A stretch of DNA of 64,000 nt from Comamonas sp. BIGb0124 (GCF_003752175.1 NZ_RJVF01000011.1:186001-250000), one strand, 5' to 3'; numbered from the stretch's first letter, positions 28,263-37,087 are shown. A program made the numbers and translations. Notes: generated from the sequence alone by a model not told the origin.

Positions 28263-29495
28263 TCAGCGATAAGGTGCAGGCTGGGGATGGCTGCCGTCGA
28301 GCAGCCATTGACCCAGCGTGCGTTTTTTGTATTCGGCCGGGTTGTGCAGGGTGTGGGTGCGCACATTGCGCCAGAAACGGTCGTAGCCCCGCGCCCGCGT
28401 GGCCGAGCGTGCACCCATGACCTCGAACACCTCCTCCGCCACGGCCAGGCCCACTTCGCCCGCCACCACATTGGCCGCCGCGGCGCTGATGGCCAGCGAG
28501 CCGCGTGCATGAGCCGTCAAGCCATGGCCTTGGGGGTAGAGCTCGTCGAGCTGTGCAGCGGCCTGCTCGGCCAGCGCCTGCGCAGCCTGCACCCGGATGT
28601 GCAGGCCGCCATAGCGGCGTTGCACCCAGGGATCGTCGGTGTGCCGCTCCACGCCCGAATGGATCCAGGGCCGCGATTCGCGCACGGTGTAGTCGCGCCC
28701 TTCTGCCAGCGCGCCCTGCGCACTGCCGATGAACACCTGGGCCAGGACCAGTTGCTGCAGCAGCGAGTTCAGCGACACGAAGGGCGTGACCTCGTCGCCC
28801 GGACGGCCCAGCAGCTCTTCGTCGGCGATCCGGACGCCCTGGAAAAGGACCGTGCCGCTGCCGGTCTGGCGCTGGCCGATGCCGTCCCAGTCATGGGCGA
28901 TGCCCACGCCGTCGCGGTCGGCCGGAATCACGGCGGTGTAGCGTCCGCCGTCGCCGTCCCACGAGACCTGGATCACATCGGCCACATGCGTGCCGGAAGA
29001 AAACGGCCGATGGCCATCGAGCACCCAATGGGTGCCCACGCGCCGTGCGGTCGAGGTCCTGGACATCACATTGCCGGAGTTGCTCCACAGCCAGTTCTCG
29101 CGCACCGAAGCGGGAAACCAGTTCGCCAGCTGGGCCGGCGTCGCACGGGCTGCGGTGATGTGCAGCGGCAGATGCTGATAGCCGTACAGGTGGGCGATCG
29201 AACCGTCGGTGCGCGCGAACTCGCGCACGACCCGCAGGATGCTGGTCCACGAGGCCCCCTCGCCGCCGTAGGCGCGCCCGATCCACGCCGCGTTGAGCCC
29301 GCTGGCCTTCAGGGCCCGCACGGCATCGAGCGGCTGGCCGCCGGCTTCGTCGCGCGCGACGGCATCGGCATGCAGCACTTCACGCAGAGCGGCCGCACGC
29401 CGGGCATGGACGTCACCCGGCTCGGGCGCGTAAAGCTCGGGCGGTTCGGGCACGTCTGGCGTTTCGTGGGCAGGCGACGAGGAACGGGATGGCAC
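28263..29495 (-). CDS. Acyl-CoA-dehydrogenase-fold flavin monooxygenase, DszC/SfnB-like (copy 2)
   Basis: Second DszC/SfnB-like flavoprotein, about 410 residues from the GTG at 29495. Shared branch motifs are IAHLYGYQHLPLHITAAR, WLWSNSGNVMSR, GHRPFSSGTHVADVI, DWDGIGQRQTGSGTV and FEVMGARSATRARGYDRFW. The start is uncertain: the frame is open to a TTG at 29591, but an AT-rich, promoter-like stretch (29560-29595) lies in that extension and GAGAAAG sits about 9 bp before the GTG, so the shorter form is preferred. It is the first gene of the cluster; promoter for the whole set is probably just upstream. The substrate is unknown. Confidence 0.83.
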   Translation of the reverse strand: MPSRSSSPAHETPDVPEPPELYAPEPGDVHARRAAALREVLHADAVARDEAGGQPLDAVRALKASGLNAAWIGRAYGGEGASWTSILRVVREFARTDGSIAHLYGYQHLPLHITAARATPAQLANWFPASVRENWLWSNSGNVMSRTSTARRVGTHWVLDGHRPFSSGTHVADVIQVSWDGDGGRYTAVIPADRDGVGIAHDWDGIGQRQTGSGTVLFQGVRIADEELLGRPGDEVTPFVSLNSLLQQLVLAQVFIGSAQGALAEGRDYTVRESRPWIHSGVERHTDDPWVQRRYGGLHIRVQAAQALAEQAAAQLDELYPQGHGLTAHARGSLAISAAAANVVAGEVGLAVAEEVFEVMGARSATRARGYDRFWRNVRTHTLHNPAEYKKRTLGQWLLDGSHPQPAPYR

Positions 29496-29765
29496 GGCAA
29501 CGGTCTTTCTCGGCAGAGATCGGACTCCGACTGTCGGACAGTGCCGGCCTTGCGGCCACGAATAAATCTGCGGTTTTTTATGCGCAAACAAAGTAACCGC
29601 CGTTCACGCCATGCACGCCGTGCACGCCGCCGGCGCACGTCTTCGAACCGCCCGGCCGGACCGCCGTCGCCGGCTCCACGGATCGCCTGCCGCGATTTGG
29701 CATGATGGCGCATGCTCGCCGCCCCGCTCCAAGTCCCCTCGCCGCCGGCCCTGCCCCGCCCGTGC

Positions 29766-30521
29766 ATGCCCCGGGCCCGTGTCCTCTCGGGCCTCGCGGC
29801 CGGCCTCGCCGCCTGTGTCCTGTTGACAGGCTGCGCAGGCAGTGTCTCGCCGCAACGCAACGTCAGGGGCGACCCTTTCAACGAATCGCAGGCCCTCCAA
29901 AGCGGCATGAACCGGTTTGCCAACCTCACCATGCGCGACAACCTCGACAGCCTGGAGGTGCTGCTCGACAAGCTCTACCAGCGCAATCCAGCCATGTGGC
30001 GTGCCTCGGGCCTGGCCAGCCGGGATGCCGCGCGCGAAGCCGTCATGTTCGCCATCCGCAGCGGCGGCGCCTGGCCGGGCGGGCAGGTGCCCCAGCGCGG
30101 CGTCGATGCCATCCGCGTCGCCTTTGCGCCGGTGTACAGCGGCGACCGGGCCGGCCTGATGGTCTACGGACTGGGCACGATGCTGGTGGAGGCCTACGAC
30201 GGCCGGCTTCACCTCACGCTGTTCAACGGCCTCAACGCCCAGAAGATCGCCAATGCCGCCCACAACGTCACCGTGGCGGCCTGGCTGCTGGCCAGCCGCC
30301 GCGACGAGCAGGGCCGTCTGCTGCTGCTGGCCGACGACATCACGCCCGAGGAACGCAACCTCTCCTTTGCGCGCGAGTTCGGCAAGATCATCGGCCGCCT
30401 CGACACACTGGCCGCAGTCAACGACGAAAAGGTCAGGCGCAGCCTGCTCGACTACCTGCAGGGTTTGGTTGCGGGACCTTTCCTGCAGTTCATCCCCATC
30501 GGCGCCAGCGCAGGCTCCTGA
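29766..30521 (+). CDS. Lipoprotein of unknown function
   Basis: 251-residue predicted lipoprotein. The signal peptide MPRARVLSGLAAGLAACVLL ends in lipobox LLTGC with Cys23 acylated. The mature part is helical, with the repeated pattern LTMRDNLDSLEVLLDKLYQR and a second block AAHNVTVAAWLLASRRDEQG. It ends in a hydrophobic FLQFIPIG segment. I do not recognise a named family. An upstream ATG at 29712 would add 18 residues and give an atypically long n-region, so 29766 is chosen; neither has a strong Shine-Dalgarno. It is divergent from the monooxygenase cluster and convergent with phoX. Confidence 0.75.
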   Translation: MPRARVLSGLAAGLAACVLLTGCAGSVSPQRNVRGDPFNESQALQSGMNRFANLTMRDNLDSLEVLLDKLYQRNPAMWRASGLASRDAAREAVMFAIRSGGAWPGGQVPQRGVDAIRVAFAPVYSGDRAGLMVYGLGTMLVEAYDGRLHLTLFNGLNAQKIANAAHNVTVAAWLLASRRDEQGRLLLLADDITPEERNLSFAREFGKIIGRLDTLAAVNDEKVRRSLLDYLQGLVAGPFLQFIPIGASAGS

Positions 30522-30551
30522 GCCGCCTCACACGCCGCGGCGTGTCCAAAG

Positions 30552-30582
30552 AAAAAGCGCGCCTGCGTGATGCCTGCGCGCC
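30552..30582 (-). terminator. Possible terminator after phoX
   Basis: Read on the minus strand: GCGCGC, a 13-nt loop, GCGCGC, then TTTTTC, 55 bp downstream of the phoX stop. The stem is short but GC-only and followed by a T-run. A separate 16-bp palindrome (ACACGCCGCGGCGTGT, 30530-30545) lies next to it, after the lipoprotein stop. Confidence 0.4.
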
Positions 30583-30635
30583 TTGGCAAGGTCGGTGTGC
30601 AGGGGACCGCCGGCCCCCCGCACCGATCGGAACGA

Positions 30636-32780
30636 TCAGGTCCCGACCACACCGCCGTCTTCACGCCAGATCACCACGGTGGCCGGACGGGGACGCGTGG
30701 CGGTCTCCATGTCGGGCCAGCGCGAGGCGCGGGTCGGATCGGCCTGAGCCTCGGTCACCGAAGGACCTTCGCCCGGATGCTGGATGTTGATGAACACATA
30801 CTTCTGGTCCGGGGTCCAGGTGATGCCGGTGACTTCACAGCCCACCGGACCCACCATGAAACGGCGGATCTCCTGCGTGACCGGATCGGCCAGCAGCATC
30901 TGGTTGTTGCCCTGTCCTTCGTAATCGCCGGTGTTCGCGTAGCTGCCGTCGGTCTGGATCCACAGCAGTCCGCGCGGATCGAAAGCCAGGCCGTCGGGGC
31001 TGTTGAAGGTGTTTTCGGCCGTGATGTTGGCCGAACCGCTGCGCAGATCGCTGCGGTCGGGGTAGACGTTGGGATTGCCGGCCAGCACAAAGATGTCCCA
31101 CTCGAACGTCAGCGAGCCCGGGTCGCTCACGCCGTTGGCCAGGCCATCGCGCCAACGCACGATCTGGCCATAGCGGTTGGCGGTGCGCGGGTTGGCTTCG
31201 TCGGCGCCGGGATGGGCCGGACCGCCGGGATAACGGGCCGAGCCGCTGCCGCGCGAGCTGTTGTTGGTCAGTGTCACGTAGGCTTCGCGGGTGGTCGGGT
31301 GCACCGCGACCCACTCGGGGCGGTCCATCGGCGTGGCGCCCACCGCGTCGGCGGCCTGGCGGGTCTTGACCAGCAGCTCGCCCAGGTCGTTGTTGAACAG
31401 ATCGCCCAGACGGCGGCCGTCCAGGGTAAAGGTGTCGAGCTTCAGCGGGATCCAGACACCGGTGCCCATGTTGTCGCCGGTCGTCTCGCCGGCATCGAAA
31501 CGTGCCACGTACAGGGTTCCGGTGTGCAGCAGTTCACGGTTGCGCTGGGGCTGCGCGGCATCGTACACGCCGTCGGAAACGAACTTGTAGATGTACTCGC
31601 TGACCTGGTCGTCGCCCATGTAGACGACCACGCGGTTGTCGGCCGCCAGCGTCTGCGCGGCGTTCTCGTGCTTGAAACGGCCCAGTGCCGTCAGCTTCTT
31701 GGGCGGCGTGTTCGGTGCGAACGGGTCGATTTCCACGATCCAGCCGAAACGGTTGTACTCGTTGGGCTCCTGCGACCAGTCGAAACGGGTGTCGTGCGTG
31801 TCCCAGCGGTAGCTGCCGCTCGCCGTCTTGCCCGAACCCTTGTAGCGCTCCATGTGCGCCTGGTATTCGGCCGAAGGATACGGCACGTTGGCCGCGGTCT
31901 GGCTGCCGATGCCGAAGTAGTCGGTGAAGTTCTCTTCACACGTCAGGTAGGTGTTCCACAGCGTGTGGCCGTTGCCGCAGTTGCCGAACGTGCCGAAGGC
32001 CGTCTGGCCGTAGGGATCGGCGGACGTGCGGACCAGGCGCGTGCCGGCGGCCGGGCCGACCAGTTGCATGGCCGTGGTGCCGTTGACGCTGCGGTTGTAA
32101 CGCGAATCCAGCACGGTTTCCCAGACGCCGTTGGCCAGGCGGATGTGCTTGACCGAAGCGCCCTGCGCATACTGCGACTTGCGCACCCAGTCCAGGTTCC
32201 ACTGCGGGTTGGCAGGCACGACGCCCTGGGGAAAGAAGTACTCCGAGGTGATGTATTCGTGGTTGCAGACCAGCAGGCCTTCGACGCTGTTGCTGCCCTG
32301 GGTGTGCACGCCGTCGATGGGGAAAAAATGCATGCCGTCGTGGTTGTAGCCCGTCTGCTGCAGCTGAGCGGCGGCATTGTCCGAGGCATCGCCCTTCCAG
32401 GCGGGTGCGTTGGCATGCAGCTTGTCGCCCCAGCGGTTGATGACGGCATAGGTGTAGCCGGCCGGAACCACGATGGTGTCGGCGGTGCTGATGCCGACCG
32501 CTTCGAAGCTCAGCGTGACGGGTGTCGGTTCGACCGGCGGCGTCGTGCCGCCGCCGTTGTCGCCACCGGAGCCGGGGTTGTCGTCATGGTTGTCGCTGCC
32601 GCCGCAGGCGCTCAGCCCGGCGCCCAGGAAACCGACGGCACCGGCACCCACGCCTGCGCGCAGGAAACCGCGGCGGGACAGGGCCTTGGCGACGACGCCG
32701 TTGAAATGCAGGGCCTGCGAACGATTGGCAGGAATATCGTCCAGGTCTTGTTCGGCCTGCGACAGGTTTTTCGGGTTCAT
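30636..32780 (-). CDS. phoX: PhoX-family alkaline phosphatase, Tat-exported
   Basis: Periplasmic phosphatase of 714 residues that releases phosphate from organic esters, with Ca and Fe cofactors in characterised members. A twin-arginine signal SRRGFLRAGVGAGAVGFLGA lies at about residues 35-54, followed by a Gly/Asn/Asp-rich linker. PhoX (DUF839) core motifs include NHDGMHFFPIDG, LVCNHEYITSEYFFPQG, CEENFTDYFG and a C-terminal EVTGITWTPDQKYVFINIQH. The ATG at 32780 has AAGGA 8 bp upstream; the preceding in-frame ATG is too close to it. A Pho box about 110 bp upstream predicts PhoB control under phosphate starvation. Confidence 0.92.
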   Translation of the reverse strand: MNPKNLSQAEQDLDDIPANRSQALHFNGVVAKALSRRGFLRAGVGAGAVGFLGAGLSACGGSDNHDDNPGSGGDNGGGTTPPVEPTPVTLSFEAVGISTADTIVVPAGYTYAVINRWGDKLHANAPAWKGDASDNAAAQLQQTGYNHDGMHFFPIDGVHTQGSNSVEGLLVCNHEYITSEYFFPQGVVPANPQWNLDWVRKSQYAQGASVKHIRLANGVWETVLDSRYNRSVNGTTAMQLVGPAAGTRLVRTSADPYGQTAFGTFGNCGNGHTLWNTYLTCEENFTDYFGIGSQTAANVPYPSAEYQAHMERYKGSGKTASGSYRWDTHDTRFDWSQEPNEYNRFGWIVEIDPFAPNTPPKKLTALGRFKHENAAQTLAADNRVVVYMGDDQVSEYIYKFVSDGVYDAAQPQRNRELLHTGTLYVARFDAGETTGDNMGTGVWIPLKLDTFTLDGRRLGDLFNNDLGELLVKTRQAADAVGATPMDRPEWVAVHPTTREAYVTLTNNSSRGSGSARYPGGPAHPGADEANPRTANRYGQIVRWRDGLANGVSDPGSLTFEWDIFVLAGNPNVYPDRSDLRSGSANITAENTFNSPDGLAFDPRGLLWIQTDGSYANTGDYEGQGNNQMLLADPVTQEIRRFMVGPVGCEVTGITWTPDQKYVFINIQHPGEGPSVTEAQADPTRASRWPDMETATRPRPATVVIWREDGGVVGT

Positions 32781-33434
32781 GTGGGGCATCCTTCGAGGAA
32801 TCGGTATGAAATTCATGCCCCATGTGTTGTCTTTGGTTTTGCGAGGCCACGGTCGTGTTGCAACCGATGGCGAATGCTCGCGGCGCATCGTGACGAAACC
32901 ATGACAGAGCCGCGACCCCAGCAAATCGCTCGGCTTTTACCGGCGGGCCGTGGCGGAAGACCCCGTCACCGTCTCGTGCGCACAAAACCCATAGCCGACC
33001 GCAGTCGAACGGTTGCATGTCCTCGCCGGCCCCAGCCGCTTGCGGCCGGTCCACGCAGACCCGCCTCATGCCTCGACAGAGCGTCGAGCGGTGCCGCGGA
33101 GGCTCCACATCACGCGGTCGCGGGCAGCACGGACGAGGCTTTCGCGACTGGCTTGCGGTCCGTTGTCTTCGCGTTGTTCATGGCAATTTCAATCGCGAAA
33201 TCAAAGATTGGGCTAAAGCATAAATATCCTTATCCCTCGTTTTCAGACACCTTGTCGAATTCGATGGAAAGCCTCTGAGGGCCTGTCGTTACCCCGCCTT
33301 CCAGCACAACGACCAGGAGATTCCTGTCTGGTGCCCTGCGGCAAAAAACCGGCAGCTCGCGCATTCCCTCCTGCAACGGCGACGCCCTCGTGCACGGGTG
33401 CGACGGTCTCTTGGGGGCCCGCGCCCCCCGGGTT
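32781..33434. other. Gene-free stretch phoX / DUF2164
   Basis: 654 bp. Holds the phoX promoter with its Pho box near 32890-32907, an AT-rich patch at 33180-33250, and a GGGGGC/GCCCCC hairpin at about 33413-33429 just downstream of the DUF2164 gene (no T-run). No reading frame with plausible codon use or a family match is seen. Confidence 0.45.
32890..32907 (-). promoter_or_regulatory. Pho box upstream of phoX
   Basis: Minus strand reads CTGTCAT-GGTT-TCGTCAC: two 7-mers 11 bp apart in direct orientation, matching the PhoB half-site CTGTCAT exactly in the first and at 5 of 7 positions in the second. It lies 110 bp before the phoX start, a usual distance for a PhoB-activated promoter. Confidence 0.7.
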
Positions 33435-33707
33435 TCAGCGCTTCTTCGCTGCCCCGCCTTGCTTGCGCCAGTAGTCGAACTCGTCCTCGTGCAACTCGAT
33501 ATCGAGTTCCTGCACCCGGGCCAGCAACCGCTCCTGGGCATCGGCCACCGCCTGGTTGTAGATGCTCGGACCGATCTCTTCGAGGAAAAACCCCAGCAAT
33601 GCGCTGGCGGCGATGTTGCCCATGCGCTCGTCGAAGTTCTCCTCGACATAACGTTCGATCGAGGCGACGGCCTGTTGCCGCGCCGACTTGGACAGTTCGA
33701 TGGTCAA
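33435..33707 (-). CDS. DUF2164 family protein
   Basis: 90-residue protein: LTIELSKSARQQAVASIERY, then FDERMGNIAASALLGFFLEE and IGPSIYNQAVADAQERL, the DUF2164 pattern. Function unknown; predicted soluble and helical, with a Lys/Arg tail. The start is taken as TTG at 33707 because GGAG lies 7 bp upstream; the GTG two codons earlier is only 1 bp from GGAG. It follows parB, with a parS site overlapping the leader. Co-transcription with parB is likely from spacing (91 bp). Confidence 0.8.
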   Translation of the reverse strand: MTIELSKSARQQAVASIERYVEENFDERMGNIAASALLGFFLEEIGPSIYNQAVADAQERLLARVQELDIELHEDEFDYWRKQGGAAKKR

Positions 33708-33721
33708 GGCCACTCTCCTGG

Positions 33722-33737
33722 TGTTTCACGTGAAACG
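33722..33737. promoter_or_regulatory. parS site 1
   Basis: TGTTTCACGTGAAACG, 15 of 16 matches to the chromosomal parS consensus (last base differs), between parB and the DUF2164 gene. Confidence 0.88.
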
Positions 33738-33798
33738 GCTGGCCGGCGCACAGCCCGAGTCCCCTGCACCTTGGGGAGGACTCGAACCCTCGCCATGC

Positions 33799-34731
33799 TC
33801 ATTCCTCGCCGCGCAGTCTTTCGATCAGTGCATTCAACTCTTCCATCGAGCTGAAGGCGATGGCGATTTCGCCGATATCCATCATCTGCCCGTGGCGCTT
33901 GACCCGCTTCTTCACCCGGATGTCGACTTCGGCCGTCAGCAGATCGGCGAGTTCTTCTTCCACCCGCAGCACGTCGCGTGTCTTGCCGGCCTTGGCCTTG
34001 GGCGTGGACTTGCCGCCGTCTTCCTGGCCGATGCGCTTCACCAGATTCTCGGTTTCGCGCACCGACAGTTTTTTACCGATGATCTGATTGCCGGCCGTGA
34101 TCTGCTGGGCCCGTGTGAGTGCCAACAGGGCCCGTGCATGGCCCATGTCGATATCGCCGGCCATCAGCATGGTCTGCACCGGTTCGGCCAGGTTCAGCAG
34201 CCGCAGCAGGTTGGAGGCTGCGCTGCGCGAGCGGCCGACGGCCTGCGCCGCCTGTTCGTGCGTGAGACCGAATTCCTTGACCAGGCGGTGGATGCCCTGA
34301 GCCTCTTCCAGCGGATTCAGATCCTCGCGCTGAATGTTCTCGATCAGCGCCATGGCCGCCGCAGCCTCGTCGGCCACTTCGCGAACCAAGACCGGGACGT
34401 CCTTCAGCCCCGCCAGGCGTGCCGCGCGGAAACGCCGTTCACCCGCGATGATCTCGTAGCGGCCGGCGTTGTCGCCCTGGGTCAGCTTGCGCACCAGGAT
34501 CGGTTGCATGATGCCCTGGGCCTTGATGCTCTCGGCGAGCTCGTACAGCGCGCCCTCGTCCATGCGGGTGCGAGGCTGGTAGACCCCCGGGACCATCTGT
34601 TCCAGCGGCAACACGCTGGGGGCCCCCTCGACAGGCCCCGGCTTGCGGTCGGACTCCATGTCGGTGATCTTGGGGCCCAGCAGGGCTTCCAGCCCGCGGC
34701 CCAGGCCTTTTGGTTTTTTGGTCGTTGCCAT
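33799..34731 (-). CDS. parB: Chromosome partitioning protein ParB
   Basis: CTP-dependent clamp that loads at parS and spreads to organise and segregate the origin region. The 310 residues begin MATTKKPKGLGRGLEALLG, the N-terminal ParA-interaction motif, followed by the ParB/Srx CTP domain (QPRTRMDEGALYELAESIKA and GRYEIIAGERRFRAARLAGL, including the GERR motif), the helix-turn-helix (LTHEQAAQAVGRSRSAASNL) and a C-terminal dimerisation domain (KRHGQMMDIGEIAIAFSSME). The ATG at 34731 fits the family; upstream frame is not homologous. A parS lies 20 bp before the start, so autoregulation is plausible. Unusually, a hydrolase gene separates it from parA. Confidence 0.96.
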   Translation of the reverse strand: MATTKKPKGLGRGLEALLGPKITDMESDRKPGPVEGAPSVLPLEQMVPGVYQPRTRMDEGALYELAESIKAQGIMQPILVRKLTQGDNAGRYEIIAGERRFRAARLAGLKDVPVLVREVADEAAAAMALIENIQREDLNPLEEAQGIHRLVKEFGLTHEQAAQAVGRSRSAASNLLRLLNLAEPVQTMLMAGDIDMGHARALLALTRAQQITAGNQIIGKKLSVRETENLVKRIGQEDGGKSTPKAKAGKTRDVLRVEEELADLLTAEVDIRVKKRVKRHGQMMDIGEIAIAFSSMEELNALIERLRGEE

Positions 34732-34750
34732 GTCGAAAATCCTGTCCTTG

Positions 34751-34766
34751 CGTTTCACGTGAAACA
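34751..34766. promoter_or_regulatory. parS site 2
   Basis: CGTTTCACGTGAAACA, 15 of 16 matches to the parS consensus (first base differs), 20 bp upstream of the parB start codon, a position where ParB binding could repress parB. Confidence 0.88.
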
Positions 34767-34937
34767 CCGCCATGCCTGAACGGCTACACGGCGTTTTTAC
34801 CACCGACCCACCCCAGGGTGTCACAATCCCGAAAAAATGCGCCTGAAACCCGTCCAGGCCCCTTCCCGGGGCTGCCGGCAGACCCTGCAGAGGGAGCAGG
34901 GTTACCGCGGACCGCCTGGCGCGGCGTGGGGTCGTCG

Positions 34938-35498
34938 TCAATCGTTCATCAGTCGCGCCAGCCATTCGCGGCCTTGCGGCCAAGCGCCCACACCGCTTTC
35001 GGCGTTGATGTGGCCCAGCGCCCCGGCCAGTACCCACCTGGCCTGCCAGTCGGCGGCCATCTGCTGCGCCCGTTCGAGCGAGCAGTACGGATCGTCGCTG
35101 CTGCCGATCAGCAGGGCCCGCTCAGGCCCGAACGGCAGCGCCCGCCGCTCGATCGGAGACCAGCTGCGCAGCACGCCCTGCAGTTCGTCGCGTTCGGCGT
35201 CGCCGGGCGCGACCAGCAGCACCGCCTTGACCCGATGGACGTTCTGGCTGTGGGCGGCCCACGCCGCCACCAGCAGGCAACCCAGGCTGTGCGCCACCAG
35301 CACCGCCGGCTCGGTAGTGGCCAGCACCGCTTCCTCGAGTTGCGACATCCAGTCGCCGCGCAATGGGCGTTCCCAGTCGTGCTGCTCCACGCGGGTGTAT
35401 CCCGATTCGGCCTGCCACAGGCTCTGCCAGTGGTCGGGACCGCTGTTGTACCAACCGGGCACGATCAAGACGTTATGGGCCTGCATGCGCGTATCCAT
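34938..35498 (-). CDS. RBBP9/YdeN-family alpha/beta hydrolase
   Basis: Serine hydrolase of 186 residues with the family opening VLIVPGWYNSGPDHWQSLW, nucleophile elbow VAHSLGC, the acid in GSSDDPYC and catalytic His in ALGHINAESG. All three triad members are present, so the enzyme should be active. RBBP9/YdeN proteins have poorly defined substrates. The ATG at 35498 is used; a second ATG is four codons later. It lies between parA and parB in the same orientation, with 96-bp and 206-bp gaps; a role in segregation is not implied by the sequence. Confidence 0.88.
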   Translation of the reverse strand: MDTRMQAHNVLIVPGWYNSGPDHWQSLWQAESGYTRVEQHDWERPLRGDWMSQLEEAVLATTEPAVLVAHSLGCLLVAAWAAHSQNVHRVKAVLLVAPGDAERDELQGVLRSWSPIERRALPFGPERALLIGSSDDPYCSLERAQQMAADWQARWVLAGALGHINAESGVGAWPQGREWLARLMND

Positions 35499-35594
35499 TC
35501 ATGGGCTGGGGTCTGGGGAAATCGTCTCGGCCAGCGGCCTCGATCGGCAACCGGACCCGTGCCGGCCCGGCTGCAGGGGGTTGCCATGCCGGCC

Positions 35595-36365
35595 TCAGAA
35601 CTTCTGGATCCGGGCGATCATTTCCTGCGCGAACGCCACGAAGGCCTTGGCACCGCGGGACGACGGGTCGAAGATCACGCCCGGCAAGCCGTAGCTGGGC
35701 GCTTCGGCCAAGCGCACGTTGCGTGGAATCACGGTATTGAAAACCTTGTCGCCGAAGTGCGCCTGCAGCTGATCGCTCACCTGGTTCTGCAGCGTGATGC
35801 GCGGATCGAACATGATGCGCAGCAAACCGATCACCTGCAGTTGCCGGTTCAGATTGGCATGGACCTGTTTGATGGTGTTGACGAGGTCGGACAGTCCCTC
35901 GAGCGCGAAGTACTCGCACTGCATGGGCACGACCACGCCGTGGGCACTGCACAGTCCGTTCAGGGTCAGCATCGACAACGAGGGCGGGCAATCGATGAGC
36001 ACAAAGTCGTAGTCGCCATCGACATCGGCCAGCGCCTGCTTCAAGCGGGTCTCGCGTTCCTCGAGAGCCACTAGTTCGACTTCGGCGCCCGACAATTCCC
36101 GATTGGCCCCCAGTACGTCGTACCCGCAGCGTTCGCTGGTCACCCGGGCTTCGGCGATGCCGACCGTGAGCAGCAGCACGTCGTAGACCGTGTGCGCCAG
36201 CGTGCGCTTGTCCACACCCGAGCCCATGGTCGCATTGCCCTGCGGATCGAGGTCGACCAGCAGCACGCGCTGGCCCAGCTTGGCCAGGCCGGCAGCCAGG
36301 TTGACCGCAGTCGTGGTCTTGCCCACGCCGCCCTTTTGATTGGCGATACAAAAAATCTTGGCCAT
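35595..36365 (-). CDS. parA: Chromosome partitioning ATPase ParA
   Basis: Walker-type ATPase that binds nucleoid DNA and moves ParB-parS complexes apart. The 256 residues have the deviant Walker A KGGVGKTT at 11-18 with signature Lys11, Walker A' VDLDPQGNAT at about 37-46, and Walker B FVLIDCPPS at about 121-129. Length is that of chromosomal (type Ib-like/Soj) ParA without an N-terminal DNA-binding extension. The ATG at 36365 is clear. Downstream of the LysE-type gene by 107 bp; the rsmG terminator lies further upstream, so parA is not simply part of the mnmG-rsmG transcript. Confidence 0.96.
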   Translation of the reverse strand: MAKIFCIANQKGGVGKTTTAVNLAAGLAKLGQRVLLVDLDPQGNATMGSGVDKRTLAHTVYDVLLLTVGIAEARVTSERCGYDVLGANRELSGAEVELVALEERETRLKQALADVDGDYDFVLIDCPPSLSMLTLNGLCSAHGVVVPMQCEYFALEGLSDLVNTIKQVHANLNRQLQVIGLLRIMFDPRITLQNQVSDQLQAHFGDKVFNTVIPRNVRLAEAPSYGLPGVIFDPSSRGAKAFVAFAQEMIARIQKF

Positions 36366-36472
36366 TGTGTTCGTATTCCTACCGATAACCTATCGTCGTC
36401 ACTGTCGTCATTCCCGGCCGCCGCCTGCGGCGCACCCCGGCTGAAAAGCATCCGTTACTGCAAAAGCCCGCC

Positions 36473-37087
36473 TCACTTGCCCAGCGCCAGCTTGATGCCG
36501 AACGCCAGCAGCAGACCCCCGGCCACGCGTTGAAGCCACTGGCCTATGCGCGGATTGGCCTTGAGCCGCGATGCCAGCACATGGGCCAGCAGCGTGGCCA
36601 CCACGCCGTAGGCCAAGGCCAAAGCCGCCGCCGTTCCGGCCAGCGCAGCAAACGTCTTCCAGCCCTGATGGCGCGCGGGGTCCACGAACAGCGGAAAGAA
36701 CGCCATGTAGAACACGATGGACTTGGGATTGAGCACCGTGATCAGCAGGGATTGCCGGAAATACTGCCCCGTCGGGATATCGATGAGCGCGACCGCACCG
36801 GGCCGGGCCCGCAGCATGCGCACACCCAACCAAGCCAGGTAAGCCGCGCCCAGCCACTGCGTGGCGGCAAAAGCAGCCGGATTCGCCTGAAGCAAGGCTG
36901 CGACGCCCGCCACCGCCAGCCAGATCAACACCTGATCGCCGGCGACGATTCCGACCGTGGCGGCCAGGCCGCCCGCGATGCCGCCTTTGCCGGTCGACGT
37001 GATGATGGCCAGATTACCCGGTCCGGGAATCAGCAGAAATGCAATCACGGCCACCACATAGGCGCCGTAGTCGGCGATGCCAAACAT
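36473..37087 (-). CDS. LysE/RhtB-family amino acid exporter
   Basis: Inner-membrane exporter of 204 residues with about six hydrophobic helices. N-terminal signature AFLLIPGPGNLAIITSTGKG (GPG-N pattern) and LNPKSIVFYMAFFPLFVDP in the fourth helix region are those of the LysE/RhtB superfamily. Exports amino acids or related metabolites; the substrate is unknown. MFGIADYG at 37087 is preferred for family length; AAGG lies 10 bp upstream. It sits between rsmG and parA on the same strand but behind a strong terminator. Confidence 0.88.
   Translation of the reverse strand: MFGIADYGAYVVAVIAFLLIPGPGNLAIITSTGKGGIAGGLAATVGIVAGDQVLIWLAVAGVAALLQANPAAFAATQWLGAAYLAWLGVRMLRARPGAVALIDIPTGQYFRQSLLITVLNPKSIVFYMAFFPLFVDPARHQGWKTFAALAGTAAALALAYGVVATLLAHVLASRLKANPRIGQWLQRVAGGLLLAFGIKLALGK

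Noticed and set aside
29496-29591. TTG-initiated extension of the second DszC/SfnB-like protein
   Set aside because: Crosses an AT-rich promoter-like stretch and adds residues without family similarity; a GTG with a ribosome site lies downstream.
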